From: Chloroflexota bacterium
GTDB lineage: Bacteria; Chloroflexota; Anaerolineae; Anaerolineales; UBA4823
NCBI GenBank assembly: GCA_029782365.1
Contig: JAKOUW010000143.1
Location: 204,451-268,450 of the forward strand
Length of the DNA: 64,000 bases
Direction of reading: 5' to 3'
Program-made: the position numbers and the translations under genes
Part shown: piece after piece, positions 16,879 to 26,082 of the stretch
Position numbering within the stretch: position 1 is the stretch's first letter
Layout of the letters: every line of letters begins with the position of its first letter
The notes under the pieces: generated by a model
The model's input: only the letters and a program-made list of their open reading frames with translations
Database searches by the model: none
What the model was told of the DNA's origin: nothing

Positions 16879-19800
16879 ATGGCGCACCTCACTCTGCAAC
16901 TTTTTGGCACGGTACAAGCCGCATTGGACGGCAACCTGGTGACCCGCTTCGAATATAAAAAGGTGCGCGCCCTGCTGGCTTACCTGGCGCTGGAAGCAGG
17001 CCAACCACAAGAAAGAGAACATCTGATTGGCTTGCTGTGGCCGGAACTGCCGGAACAGGTCGCACGGCAAAACCTGAGCCAGGCTTTGTTAAACCTGCGC
17101 GAAGCTATCGAAGACCGGCGCGCCAATCCACCCTACCTGGTGATCACGCGCGATACCATCCAATTCAACCGCGCCAGCGACTACGAGGTCGATGTCGATC
17201 AGTTCAAAACACTGCTGGCGGCCTGTGACGCCCACCGCCACCGCCACCAGCACACCTGCACCCCTTGCGCCCGGCGCTTGCAGCAAGCGCTTGAGCTGTA
17301 CCAGGGCGATTTCCTGGCGCAGTTCATCATCGGCGACAGCGCCGCCTTCGAAGATTGGGTTCTGCTGCAGCGCGAAGATCTGCAGCAGCGCGCGCTGTCC
17401 GGTCTGTGGCGCCTGGCGGGTTATTACGAATCACGCCGCGCTTACAGCCAGGCGATCCTTTATTCCCGCCGCCAGTTGGGCCTTGACCCATGGCGCGAGG
17501 AAGCGCACCGCCAGTTGATGCGCCTGCTGGCCCTCGACGGACAGCGCAATGCGGCGTTGGCGCAGTACGAGAAATGCCGCCTGGTGCTCCAGGATGCCCT
17601 TGGCATAGAGCCAGAGGCTGAAACCACGACACTGTTTGAAATTATCCGGGAGTACTCCGGCAGCGAAGGTCAATTCCTCAACCAGGTTGTTCAGTTCAAA
17701 CAACCGCCTGTCAACCTGCCTGTTCCTTCGACTCCTTTGATCGGCCGCCAGGTCGAAGTGACTGCCGTGCGCGAACTGCTCCTGGGCGATGAAGTCCACC
17801 TGGTTTGCCTGACCGGCACGCCCGGAATTGGCAAGACGCGCCTGGGGATCGAAATTGCAGCCAGCTTGAGCGACGATTTTGAGGATGGGGTTTTTTGGAT
17901 CGATCTATCCCCCCTCAGCCGGAGCGACCTGGTTATCCCGACCATTGCACGCGCCCTGGATGTGCCTGAGAACAACGCCTCCGAGCCAACCGCTGGACTG
18001 GTTCAAGCCATTCAAGAAAAACAATATTTACTCCTGCTGGATAACTTCGAACAGGTGAGTGACGCCGCTCCGCTCATCGCCGAAGTGCTGACAGCCTGCG
18101 CCAGCGTGAAGATGCTCATCACCAGCCGCGTGCCATTACACATTCGCGCCGAACAGCGCTTTCCCGTGCTGCCCCTGCCAGAGGAGCATGCGCTGGCGCT
18201 GTTCGAGGAACGCGCCCGGGCCATTATCCCGGCGTTTCAATTGACCGGCGAGAATGCCGGTCTGATCCGATCGATATGCAGCCAGCTCGACGGGCTGCCC
18301 CTGGCGATTGAGCTGATCGCAGCGCGCATAGACCTGCTTCCCCTGCACAAAATGGAGGCCCAGCTAAACCGCCGCCTGGCCTGGCTGACCGAAGGTCCGC
18401 GTGACCTGCCTCTGCGCCAGCAGACCCTGCGCAGTGCGATCGATTGGAGCTACACCTTGCTGAATGAGAGCGAGCAGGTGCTTTTCACCCGCCTGGCGGT
18501 CTTCGTGGACGGCTGCACCGCAGAAGCAGTTGAGATCGTATGTGGACCGCTGGCAGGGGGGAATATACAATTATCGTTGGAAGGACTGATTCATAAGAGT
18601 CTTGTGCAGGTGCACAGCCCATCGGGCCGCTTCAAAATGCTCGAAACCATCCGCCAGTATGCCCAGGAAAAATTGGCCGCCCAGGGAGACAGCGAATTCT
18701 ACTGCCGGCGCCAGCGGGATTGGTGCCTGTCGCTGGCAGAGGAAGCTGACCGCCAGTGGCGCGCTGAACATAAAATCGAAGCGTTGGACCGCCTGGAAAG
18801 TGAGCATGAAAATCTGCGCGCCGCGCTCCACTGGTGCCAGTCCAACCCGCAGGAAGCAGAAGTTTTTCTGCAGTTCGCAGGCTCGCTGTGGCGTTTTTGG
18901 GACCGCCGCAGCCACGTCGGCGAGGGGCGGCGCTGGTTAGAAGCGGCGATCCGCGCGGCGCCCTCAGCCGGCGACAATCCCAGGCTGGGCGTCCGGATGG
19001 CAGATGCGCTGGAAGGGGCCGGTTACCTGGACTGGCGGCTGGGCGATGCGCCCTCGGCTCAAGCGCACCTGGAGAGATCGCTGGCGCTGTACCAGGCCGC
19101 TGGCTGCCAGGTCGAAGCCGCCTCCGTTCTGAATACCTTGGGTTTGGTGGCGTGGGGGCAGGCGGAACATGACCGGGCGCGCGCCTTTTACGAGCGCAGT
19201 TTGGACCTTTACCGCCAGGCAAACGATCAATTTGGACTGGCGCGCGTCCTGAACAACCAGGGCATCCTTGACTTCGAACAGGGAAAGTATGCCGACGCCC
19301 GGCAGGCTTACGAACACAGCCTGGCGATCATGCGCAGGTTGGACAATCCACTCGCCACAGCCTGGGTTTTGCTGAACCTGGGCAATATAGAATACGGCGC
19401 GGGCGATATTGGCCTGGCGCGCCGCCACTATGAAGAATGCCTGGGAATCATGCGGCAGTTTGGCGAAAAAGCCGATATTGCTCTAGCGCTGACCAACCTG
19501 GCTGAAATCGCCTTCGAGCAGGGTGATTATGCGGCGGCACGCGCCATGGGCGAGGAAAGCCTGGCTCTGCGGCGCGAAATTGAAGATAAATCCGGCCTGG
19601 TGCCTACCCTGGTCATCCTGGGGCGGCTCGACCAGCACGCCGGTCGTTTCGCCGAGGCGCACAACCTGCTGGTCGAGAGTCTCAGCCTCAGCCAGGAACT
19701 GGGGAACGCCCTGCTCAGCGCCGCTTCCCTGGAGCAAATTGCCCGGTTGGCCTTTGCGCAGGGCCAATCGGCCCAGGCGGCGCGTTTGATTGCCAAGGCA

Positions 19801-19986
19801 GTCGCCCTGCGTGAGCAGGCCGGTACTCCCCGGCCGCCGGTCGAGCGCCGCCAGCACGAGCAGTTCATTGACGACATCCGAGCGCGGCTCGGCGAGCAAA
19901 CCTTTGCCATCGAGTGGGAACAGGGCCGCGCCTTGACGATCGAGCAGGCGGCGGCGCTGGCAGGCGGCGCCCACAAGCCCGCCTGA
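16879..19986 (+). CDS. SARP-type regulator: BTAD, NB-ARC-like ATPase, TPR
   Basis: The 1035-residue protein begins with an OmpR/SARP-like DNA-binding fold (LTLQLFGTVQAALDG, about residues 3-95), then a bacterial transcriptional activation domain (about 100-255). An NB-ARC/STAND ATPase follows, with P-loop GTPGIGKTR near 313-321, Walker B LLLLDNFEQV near 384-393 and GLPLAIELIAARI near 473-485, then C-terminal tetratricopeptide repeats (about 700-960). It should be a ligand- and ATP-dependent activator. An unusual His/Cys-rich segment (HRHRHQHTCTPC, near residues 118-129) sits in the BTAD and could bind metal. ATG 16879 is preferred over TTG 16849 because the domain starts right after it. It is convergent with the aldo/keto reductase, 22 nt away. 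Possible targets are the flanking secreted-protein genes. Confidence 0.88.
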   Translation: MAHLTLQLFGTVQAALDGNLVTRFEYKKVRALLAYLALEAGQPQEREHLIGLLWPELPEQVARQNLSQALLNLREAIEDRRANPPYLVITRDTIQFNRASDYEVDVDQFKTLLAACDAHRHRHQHTCTPCARRLQQALELYQGDFLAQFIIGDSAAFEDWVLLQREDLQQRALSGLWRLAGYYESRRAYSQAILYSRRQLGLDPWREEAHRQLMRLLALDGQRNAALAQYEKCRLVLQDALGIEPEAETTTLFEIIREYSGSEGQFLNQVVQFKQPPVNLPVPSTPLIGRQVEVTAVRELLLGDEVHLVCLTGTPGIGKTRLGIEIAASLSDDFEDGVFWIDLSPLSRSDLVIPTIARALDVPENNASEPTAGLVQAIQEKQYLLLLDNFEQVSDAAPLIAEVLTACASVKMLITSRVPLHIRAEQRFPVLPLPEEHALALFEERARAIIPAFQLTGENAGLIRSICSQLDGLPLAIELIAARIDLLPLHKMEAQLNRRLAWLTEGPRDLPLRQQTLRSAIDWSYTLLNESEQVLFTRLAVFVDGCTAEAVEIVCGPLAGGNIQLSLEGLIHKSLVQVHSPSGRFKMLETIRQYAQEKLAAQGDSEFYCRRQRDWCLSLAEEADRQWRAEHKIEALDRLESEHENLRAALHWCQSNPQEAEVFLQFAGSLWRFWDRRSHVGEGRRWLEAAIRAAPSAGDNPRLGVRMADALEGAGYLDWRLGDAPSAQAHLERSLALYQAAGCQVEAASVLNTLGLVAWGQAEHDRARAFYERSLDLYRQANDQFGLARVLNNQGILDFEQGKYADARQAYEHSLAIMRRLDNPLATAWVLLNLGNIEYGAGDIGLARRHYEECLGIMRQFGEKADIALALTNLAEIAFEQGDYAAARAMGEESLALRREIEDKSGLVPTLVILGRLDQHAGRFAEAHNLLVESLSLSQELGNALLSAASLEQIARLAFAQGQSAQAARLIAKAVALREQAGTPRPPVERRQHEQFIDDIRARLGEQTFAIEWEQGRALTIEQAAALAGGAHKPA

Positions 19987-20008
19987 GCCAGGATTGAATC
20001 GATCCATT

Positions 20009-20992
20009 TTACTGGTGCCCGACGATGCGGTGGGGCACATAGGGCTCTTCCAGGTAAGCCACCTCATCCGCCGCCAGCTTCACCGATAGGGCGCCGGCGG
20101 CCTCCTCCAGGTGGGCGATCTTTGTGGCGCCGATGATCGGCGCCGCCACCGGCTCTTTTTGCAGCAGCCAGGCCAGGGCGATGTGCGTGCGCGTCACCCC
20201 GCGCCGCAGGGCCAGCTCGGCCACGCGCTCAATCACCTGCTGGTCGGTTTCGGCTGAGGCGTCGTACTTGCTGCGGGCGATCTGGTCGGTCTCGGAGCGC
20301 AGGGTGTTCTCTGCGGCGTGGTCGCGGGTCAGCCGGCCGGAAGCCAGCGGGCTGTAGGGAATGACGCCGATGCGCTCAGCCCGGCACAGCGGCAGCATCT
20401 CGCGCTCCTCCTCCCGGTAGATCAGGTTCAGGTGATCCTGCATGGAGACGAAGCGCGCCCAGCCGCGCTGTTCAGAGACGTGCAGGGCCTGATGGAACTG
20501 CCAGGCCCACATGGCGGAAGCGCCGATATAGCGCGCCTTGCCGGCGCGCACCACGTCATTCAGCGCTTGCATTGTCTCTTCGATCGGCGTTTCATAATCC
20601 CAGCGGTGGATCTGGTACAGGTCGACATAATCGACGCCCAGGCGGCGCAGGCTGGCGTCGATCTCGCTCAAAATGGCTTTGCGCGACAGCCCGCCGCCGT
20701 TCGGCCCCTCGCGCATCTTGCCGTGCACCTTGGTGGCAATCACCACCTCATCGCGGCGGGCGAAATCCTGCAGGGCGCGCCCCAGGATCTCTTCGCTGGC
20801 GCCGAGCGAATAGACGTTCGCTGTATCGAAGAAATTGATGCCCATCTCCAAGGCCTTCTGGATGACCGGACGGCTGGCCTGTTCGTCCAGCACCCACTTG
20901 TGAACCCAGCGGGCGGCGTCGCCGAAGCCCATACAGCCCAGGCACAGGCGCGAAACCTTCATACCGGTTGAACCCAAGCGCACAAATTCCAT
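20009..20992 (-). CDS. Aldo/keto reductase
   Basis: This is a 327-residue NADPH-type aldo/keto reductase. The catalytic tetrad is complete: Asp56 and Tyr61 in FFDTANVYS, Lys88 in ATKVHGK and His129 in YQIHRWD. The C-terminal half keeps the nucleotide-binding pattern (IPYSPLASGRL, and GATK near 290). The length is typical of AKR7/11/12-type enzymes. It reduces aldehydes or ketones; the substrate cannot be deduced. It is the last gene of a merR-DUF2255-AKR operon (26-nt gap after DUF2255) with an AAGGAG ribosome binding site. A MerR partner and an AKR suggest a response to reactive carbonyls or electrophiles, which is an inference from similar operons. Confidence 0.92.
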   Translation of the reverse strand: MEFVRLGSTGMKVSRLCLGCMGFGDAARWVHKWVLDEQASRPVIQKALEMGINFFDTANVYSLGASEEILGRALQDFARRDEVVIATKVHGKMREGPNGGGLSRKAILSEIDASLRRLGVDYVDLYQIHRWDYETPIEETMQALNDVVRAGKARYIGASAMWAWQFHQALHVSEQRGWARFVSMQDHLNLIYREEEREMLPLCRAERIGVIPYSPLASGRLTRDHAAENTLRSETDQIARSKYDASAETDQQVIERVAELALRRGVTRTHIALAWLLQKEPVAAPIIGATKIAHLEEAAGALSVKLAADEVAYLEEPYVPHRIVGHQ

Positions 20993-21018
20993 GGATTTCT
21001 CCTTTTATTGAAGCATCG

Positions 21019-21408
21019 TTATGATGCGCCAGCGTGGCGCGGCGCCAGGCGGATGGTGGTGGCGCGCACCTCCGGTTTGACCATCGGCGCCACATACTGC
21101 GGATAGCGGCGGTACTTGCTGAGATAGGCGGCGTCGATCTGGTCGTTGAGGGCGGGATCGCTCTCTTCCACGAAATCGACCTCCTTCTCCACCCCGCCAG
21201 CCAGGATGCGCCCGGCATGCTCTTTCAGCACGCCGCGGTACCAGCCGCCGGCCTCGCCGCGCACCGAGCGCACGTACAGCTCACTGCCCACCCGCACCAC
21301 CCAGATGATCACCCGCTTGCTCAGAGAATGGTCGGCGCGCAGCCAGGCGATCTCCAGCTCCTCGGCGTTGCCAATCTTGAAAAGCTCGTTTTCCGTCCAC
21401 TCAGCCAT
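21019..21408 (-). CDS. DUF2255 family protein
   Basis: The 129-residue protein matches the DUF2255 pattern: an N-terminal amphipathic helix, then IWVVRVGSELYVRSVRG (about residues 35-51), GGWYRGVLKEHAGRI, and a C-terminal DAAYLSKY segment. The fold is thought to resemble flavin-reductase/split-barrel deazaflavin-type proteins; no activity is established here. There is no signal peptide or membrane segment. A strong AGGAGG ribosome binding site precedes ATG 21408. It sits between the MerR regulator (23-nt gap) and the aldo/keto reductase, so it is likely to serve in the same stress response. Confident as a gene, weak on function. Confidence 0.82.
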   Translation of the reverse strand: MAEWTENELFKIGNAEELEIAWLRADHSLSKRVIIWVVRVGSELYVRSVRGEAGGWYRGVLKEHAGRILAGGVEKEVDFVEESDPALNDQIDAAYLSKYRRYPQYVAPMVKPEVRATTIRLAPRHAGAS

Positions 21409-21431
21409 CGGTCAGCCTCCTTTTCTGCGTT

Positions 21432-21830
21432 TCAAATCACTTCCGTCTCTTTGACGCCCACCATCTGCTGCTCTTTCTTCAAGACCGCCTGTTCATACAC
21501 CTCGATCTTGTGATCCAGCAGATCCAGCGTCTTCTGCATCTCGTCCATCTTGGCGCGCAGCACGGCCCGCTGTTCGACCAGGATCTCTTTGCGCGCCTCG
21601 ATCGTGGCGTCACCCTGCTGGACCAGCGCGACGTACTCGATCAGCACCTCGATGGGCAGGCCGGCGCGGCGCATGCATTTAATGAAATCCACCCGGCGCA
21701 GGTCCAGCTCGCTGTACTCGCGGATGCCGCTCTCACTGCGGTTGACCGGCGGCAGCAGGCCGATGCGCTCATAGTAGCGCAGGGCGTCCTGCGAAATCTG
21801 GTAGCGTTCGCTCACTTCGGCAATTTTCAT
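21432..21830 (-). CDS. MerR family transcriptional regulator
   Basis: This 132-residue protein has an N-terminal winged HTH of MerR type (MKIAEVSERYQISQDALRYYERIGLLPP), a second helix pair (SELDLRRVDFIKCMRRAGLPIEVL) and a C-terminal coiled-coil dimerisation helix (about 80-118). Its only cysteine is in the DNA-binding half, so metal sensing of the CueR/MerR kind is unlikely; it resembles AdhR/NolA-like members that respond to aldehydes or electrophiles. It is the first gene of the operon, behind a MerR-type promoter with a long spacer (21850-21880), so autoregulation is expected. A GGAGGTGA ribosome binding site is present. Confidence 0.92.
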   Translation of the reverse strand: MKIAEVSERYQISQDALRYYERIGLLPPVNRSESGIREYSELDLRRVDFIKCMRRAGLPIEVLIEYVALVQQGDATIEARKEILVEQRAVLRAKMDEMQKTLDLLDHKIEVYEQAVLKKEQQMVGVKETEVI

Positions 21831-21849
21831 AGACTCACCTCCAGCGATC

Positions 21850-21880
21850 AGTGTAATACCTGGAGTTTACTCAAAGTCAA
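21850..21880 (-). promoter_or_regulatory. MerR-type promoter with 19-bp spacer and operator
   Basis: On the minus strand TTGACT (21880-21875) and TACACT (21855-21850) are 19 nt apart, the overlong spacer that MerR proteins untwist. The spacer holds the imperfect palindrome ACTTTGAGT-AA-ACTCCAGGT (arms 7 of 9 matched), close to the common MerR-family operator. Transcription would start near 21843, 13 nt before merR. Confidence 0.8.
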
Positions 21881-21928
21881 GGGAAGGAAGATTAAAGGAG
21901 AGTGAGAGATTTGGGAGGAGGATTTGAT

Positions 21929-22762
21929 TTATGGCCGCTCACCGTTCGCCAGCCGCCTTTGAATATCATCCAAGACCACTGGCACATCTGTGATGCCATC
22001 GACCACGTAATGGGCTCCTGCATGGATCAATTCGCTGTAAATACTTGCGCGCCGCGCTTCCAACTGCTCTGAGGGCAGTGCTTGCATCTCAGCTTCGGTC
22101 AAACCAAGTAAATTGCCAGTCAGCGCCAGGCCAATTGTCCACATCCCGGCATTCAGCCCTTCTTCAATATCCACCAATGTATCACCTGCTTTGACAAAAG
22201 CTTGCAGTGGATAGCACTGGAGTCGGATTGCATTTTGAAACGCCATCCACGGGTACGGCCGCCCAGCGGGAACGTCTGAAGCCGCCACCCATACATCTGG
22301 GCTGTATCCGCGGCGGGCTGCTTCTGGTGCTAATACTTCCATCATTTCACGGGTGTAGCCTGTAGTCGAACCGATCTTCAGTCCTCGCCGGCGAAAATCG
22401 CTCACCGCAGCCAGCGTTCCAGGAATCGGGTCAGCATATTCAGCCAGGCAGGCCACTTGCAGGGGGACGAACTCTGCAAACATCGCTTCGATATCAGTTT
22501 CGCTGCAGGGCGCGCCGTGCGTCTCCTGCCAGCGCCGAGCCACCTCTGGGATTTGGGAAATAGCCTGCAAGTGATCCTTTTTCATCAGGCCCATAGGCGC
22601 TCTGGCATGAGCCAGGTCGATCCTCACACCCTGGCGTGCAAACACTTGGATAAATGCAGCAGTAGGAGCGAAACTGCCAAAATCAACTGTGGTGCCGGCC
22701 CAATCCAGGATTACTGCTTTCAGCAGGCCGCGGTAGGTGCGTTGGAAAACAAAATTCATCAT
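21929..22762 (-). CDS. phnX: Phosphonoacetaldehyde hydrolase
   Basis: PhnX (277 residues) hydrolyses phosphonoacetaldehyde to acetaldehyde and phosphate, the second step of AEP degradation. The haloacid dehalogenase core is clear: nucleophile Asp20 in [12 protein letters not shown] and the cap-domain lysine in MGLMKKDH (Lys61 by alignment with the known Schiff-base lysine). Residues around 130 ([13 protein letters not shown]) form motif II, and [18 protein letters not shown] near 192-209 forms motif III. The length is usual for the family. Its start overlaps the phnW stop by 4 nt (ATGA), so the two are translationally coupled. The phosphate it frees explains a possible link to phosphate control. 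Confidence 0.95.
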   Translation of the reverse strand: MMNFVFQRTYRGLLKAVILDWAGTTVDFGSFAPTAAFIQVFARQGVRIDLAHARAPMGLMKKDHLQAISQIPEVARRWQETHGAPCSETDIEAMFAEFVPLQVACLAEYADPIPGTLAAVSDFRRRGLKIGSTTGYTREMMEVLAPEAARRGYSPDVWVAASDVPAGRPYPWMAFQNAIRLQCYPLQAFVKAGDTLVDIEEGLNAGMWTIGLALTGNLLGLTEAEMQALPSEQLEARRASIYSELIHAGAHYVVDGITDVPVVLDDIQRRLANGERP

Positions 22763-23910
22763 AGGGATGCTTCCTTTTCAAATAAGTCTGCCATACCCAT
22801 CTCGATCATCGTAATTCGCACGGCCGCCAGCAAACCGTACACGTCGCTAGCGTCGATGCGCCCGACATGGCCGATGCGGAAGCAGTCCACCTGGCTGAGT
22901 TTACCAGGGTAGATCAAAAAGCCTTTATCACTCAACAGGGTATAGAACCGTTGGAAATTAAAATTAGGGTGCTCGGGATAATAGAAAGACGTGATGATAT
23001 ATCCTCGGTTTTCAGGCGCCAGGTAAGGCTTGAACCCCAGCCTGCGCATCCCCTCGAGGCACACCTCATAATTCTTACGGTACCGCTCAGCCCGCTTTGG
23101 GATGCCGCCTTCCATTTCCAGTTCCTGGATCGCCTGGTAATAAGCCAGGATGGCATGGGTGGGAGGCGTGAAGCGGAACTGCCCATCTTTTTCCAGGCCG
23201 GCCCACTGCGCGTACAAGTCCAGGCTGAGGCTGCGCGCGTAACCACGCACCGCCAGCAGAGCTGATTGTCGGGCGAGCACAAAAGAAAAACCGGGCACGC
23301 CTTCAATGCACTTGTTCGCCGAGGAGACCAGGAAGTCGATATGCGCCGTCCCCAGGTTGAGCGGTGCTGCTCCAAAACTGCTCATCGCATCGACAAAATA
23401 AATACAATTGTGCTTTTGCACCACAGAACCGATGGCTTCCACTGGGTTCATGATCCCGGTTGTTGTCTCACAATGGATTACCGCCACATGGGTGATGGTT
23501 TTATCGCCATCCAGAGCAGCCTCGACAGCTTCTGGCAGGATGATTTGATTTTCCCCAACCGATAAAACATCATTTTCGATATTTAAAACTGAGGCAATTT
23601 GCAGGATGCGCCTGCCATAGGCTCCGTTGACCAACACCAACAGCTTGCCGGTGGGCGGGATGATCGAACCGATGACTGCTTCAATGCCAAAGGTTCCGCT
23701 GCCCTGCATGAGGACCGCCGTGTAGTCGGGCTCAGAGACTCCTCCCAGTGTCACCAGCGCGGAGCGTACTTCCTTGACAATTTGGATAAATTCGTGGTCG
23801 CGCGATCCCAGGTCGCGCAGCATGGCTTGCTTGACGCTGCGGCTGGTGGTCAGCGGCCCAGGAGTGAATAATACTTTATCTTTCCAACCCGGAAATGGAT
23901 GAGTGGGCAT
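22759..23910 (-). CDS. phnW: 2-aminoethylphosphonate-pyruvate transaminase
   Basis: PhnW (383 residues) transfers the amino group of AEP to pyruvate, giving phosphonoacetaldehyde and alanine. It is a fold-type I, class V PLP enzyme: the N-terminal FTPGPLTTS phosphate-binding start, Asp174 in [11 protein letters not shown] that holds the PLP ring nitrogen, and the PLP lysine Lys200 in [10 protein letters not shown]. The C-terminal small domain closes with FRIGHVGRI. It is the first gene of a phnW-phnX pair, divergent from the GT-B/PHP/ABC operon across 275 nt. No dedicated regulator gene lies next to it. Confidence 0.95.
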   Translation of the reverse strand: MPTHPFPGWKDKVLFTPGPLTTSRSVKQAMLRDLGSRDHEFIQIVKEVRSALVTLGGVSEPDYTAVLMQGSGTFGIEAVIGSIIPPTGKLLVLVNGAYGRRILQIASVLNIENDVLSVGENQIILPEAVEAALDGDKTITHVAVIHCETTTGIMNPVEAIGSVVQKHNCIYFVDAMSSFGAAPLNLGTAHIDFLVSSANKCIEGVPGFSFVLARQSALLAVRGYARSLSLDLYAQWAGLEKDGQFRFTPPTHAILAYYQAIQELEMEGGIPKRAERYRKNYEVCLEGMRRLGFKPYLAPENRGYIITSFYYPEHPNFNFQRFYTLLSDKGFLIYPGKLSQVDCFRIGHVGRIDASDVYGLLAAVRITMIEMGMADLFEKEASL

Positions 23911-24010
23911 AATCTTCTCTTTCGTTTGTTCGTTTATTTTGATCTTACGGCCAGCAAATACAAAATTGAAAATCTTCCATACTGAGTATAACTTGCCAGC
24001 CTATGGATTC

Positions 24011-24158
24011 TTTAACGTTCGGTAAATTTATTTTTAATAGTTGGTAAAGACGGTGCAGACAGACAGCATACCGGGATGGTTTATCTCAAAACTTTATCAA
24101 TTTGTTTACAGGAGGTTAAACCCAGCTTCACAGAACGTTAAAAGTCATTTCCTATAAT
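24011..24158. promoter_or_regulatory. Divergent phn control region with mirrored GAACGTTAAA sites
   Basis: The decamer GAACGTTAAA occurs on the plus strand at 24133-24142, 10 nt before a TATAAT (24153-24158) facing the GT-B operon. It occurs again on the minus strand (24020-24011), 20 nt before TATACT (23990-23985) facing phnW. Neither -10 has a good -35, so both promoters may need an activator bound at these sites. The two distances differ by one helical turn. The remaining part of 23911-24185 holds no gene. Confidence 0.5.
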
Positions 24159-24185
24159 TGCCTTATACAATACCGGAGGTCAGGA

Positions 24186-25229
24186 ATGACACGCAAAAAA
24201 ATATTACTGGTAGGAGGTTCGATCAACCAGACCCGTATGACACACGCCGTGGCCAGGCACCTGCAAGATGAATATGACTGCTATTTCAGCCCGGCGTACT
24301 GTGATGGAGCATTGGAAACTGCCCGTAAACACAAGTTATTAGAATTTACAGTTCTTGGCGATCAATTACGAATGAGGGCAGAAAAGTATTATGCAGAGCA
24401 CAACCTTTCGGTTGATTACGGCGGCCGGCAGCATGATTATGATTTAGTCGTCCTGACTTCCGATTTAATTATTCAGAAGAACATCGCCAAGAAACCCATC
24501 ATTCTGATCCAGGAAGGCATGACCGATCGGGAAACGATGCTGTACTGGCTGGTGAAATGGCTTAAACTGCCCCGCTGGTTTGCTGGCACCTCGACCAACG
24601 GCCTATCACACAGTTATAACTATTTTTGCGTAGCGTCTCAGGGTTATCGCGACCTTTTTATTCACAAAGGCTGTGATCCAGAAAAAGTTGTCGTCACTGG
24701 TATACCGAACTTCGACAACGTTGCTGAATATCGTAATAACGATTTTCCTCTCAACGATTATGTGCTGGTAGCCACTTCAAACGCCCGGGAAACTTACAAG
24801 CCCGATGACCGGCAAGCGTTCTTGCACTGGGCATTGAAGATCGCCGGCAGCCGCCGCCTGGTTTTTAAACTGCACCCGGCAGAAAATGCCGCCCGCGCCA
24901 CAGCCGAAATCAAGAAGATTGCTCCTCACGCTCAGATCTTCACGGATGGTAACACCGAACATATGATCGCCAACTGCAGCGCCTTGATCACCCAATATTC
25001 GACCTGCGTCTATGTCGGCCTGGCCATGGGCAAAGAATGTCACAGTTACTTTGATATCGATGAATTGAAGAAATTGACTCCCTGGCAAAACAACGGAACT
25101 TCCGGATGGAACATTGCCCAGTATTGCATCGAAGGGCTGGAAAACCATATGATCAGCCTGTCGCAAGCGCCGCTTGCCCACGCCAGACCCCTGGCAAAAC
25201 CCCAGCGCCGCCTGGGCGAACCAGTCTGA
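24186..25229 (+). CDS. GT-B-like protein related to CDP-glycerol phosphotransferases
   Basis: The 347-residue protein looks like a two-Rossmann-domain GT-B fold: the N-terminal strand KKILLVGGS, a central YFCVASQGYRDLF segment, VVTGIPNFDN (about 180-189), and the C-terminal motif RLVFKLHPAEN (about 226-236) followed by AQIFTD and ITQYSTCVYVGLAMGK. These elements resemble the CDP-glycerol glycerophosphotransferase/UDP-GlcNAc 2-epimerase group. The substrate is unknown. It heads the operon containing a PHP phosphoesterase and the AEP-type importer, so it may act on a phosphonate- or phosphodiester-bearing glycan or lipid (inferred). A GGAGG ribosome binding site is present. There is no signal peptide, so it should be cytoplasmic. 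Confidence 0.62.
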   Translation: MTRKKILLVGGSINQTRMTHAVARHLQDEYDCYFSPAYCDGALETARKHKLLEFTVLGDQLRMRAEKYYAEHNLSVDYGGRQHDYDLVVLTSDLIIQKNIAKKPIILIQEGMTDRETMLYWLVKWLKLPRWFAGTSTNGLSHSYNYFCVASQGYRDLFIHKGCDPEKVVVTGIPNFDNVAEYRNNDFPLNDYVLVATSNARETYKPDDRQAFLHWALKIAGSRRLVFKLHPAENAARATAEIKKIAPHAQIFTDGNTEHMIANCSALITQYSTCVYVGLAMGKECHSYFDIDELKKLTPWQNNGTSGWNIAQYCIEGLENHMISLSQAPLAHARPLAKPQRRLGEPV

Positions 25230-25252
25230 GGATTAAATCCGAAGGATAATTT

Positions 25253-25984
25253 ATGGGAAAAGCAGATTTACACATGCATACCACCTACAGTTGGGATGGA
25301 ACCTCGACCGTTTCTGGGATGTTAAAACAAGCCGCTCTGGCTGGCCTGGATATCGTGGCAATTACCGACCACGATGCCATCCAGGGCTCCCTGGAAGCTG
25401 TTCAAATGGCCGCTCAGTATGGCTTGCAAGCCATTCCGGGAAGTGAAATCTCAACTAAACAGGGCCATTTATTGGCTCTCTTCATTCAGAAAAAAATACC
25501 CGCCGGTCTTCCGATGATCGACACTCTGCTGAGGGTTGGTGAACAGGACGGCCTGGGGATTATTGCCCATCCGATGGCTCGATTCACCTCGAGCGCCTCG
25601 CCCGAGACAATCTACGCCTGCCTGTCGCATCCTGGGGCTGGACGTGTGTTGGTTGGATTAGAGGTATTCAACGCCGGCTTAATTTTTCAAAACCACCAAC
25701 CCCTTATAAATCAATTAGCGCATGACACCTGTCTGGCGCAGGTGGGTAACAGCGATGCGCATGTCGCCTGGGCTATTGGCGGCGGACAATCGATCTTTCC
25801 TGGTTTTACACCAACCGATCTGCGTCGCGCGCTGCTTCAACGCACAACTCAAGTGGTGCGCTCACACTGCTTCACCTTGCGCCATATCTTCCAGAGTTGG
25901 GCGCCGCGCTACCTGCTGCGCCGGGCCGGCTGGGTGACAACCAATATACACCCTGAAAACCCCCTGGCGTTGGGAAGGCCTTAA
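25253..25984 (+). CDS. PHP-domain metal-dependent phosphoesterase
   Basis: The 243-residue protein has the PHP metal-binding signature: ADLHMHTTYSWDG (residues 4-16), AITDHDAIQG (about 36-45), a Glu in IPGSEIST, IIAHPMARF (about 103-111), and the C-terminal GNSDAHVAWAIG (about 164-175). The full set of His/Asp ligands suggests an active trinuclear phosphoesterase. Stand-alone PHP proteins hydrolyse nucleotide monophosphates or, in one phosphonate pathway, cyclic ribosyl phosphates. Here it lies 24 nt behind the GT-B-like gene and ahead of the importer, so a role in releasing phosphate or AEP from a diester is plausible but unproven. It is cytoplasmic. Confidence 0.85.
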   Translation: MGKADLHMHTTYSWDGTSTVSGMLKQAALAGLDIVAITDHDAIQGSLEAVQMAAQYGLQAIPGSEISTKQGHLLALFIQKKIPAGLPMIDTLLRVGEQDGLGIIAHPMARFTSSASPETIYACLSHPGAGRVLVGLEVFNAGLIFQNHQPLINQLAHDTCLAQVGNSDAHVAWAIGGGQSIFPGFTPTDLRRALLQRTTQVVRSHCFTLRHIFQSWAPRYLLRRAGWVTTNIHPENPLALGRP

Positions 25985-26082
25985 ACATACCTTAACCATG
26001 AATTATCAACTCAATAAAGAATTGTTAACAACCACGGAGTAGGATTGTTAAAAATACAAAGTGATTCTAGGAGAATAAAAAC

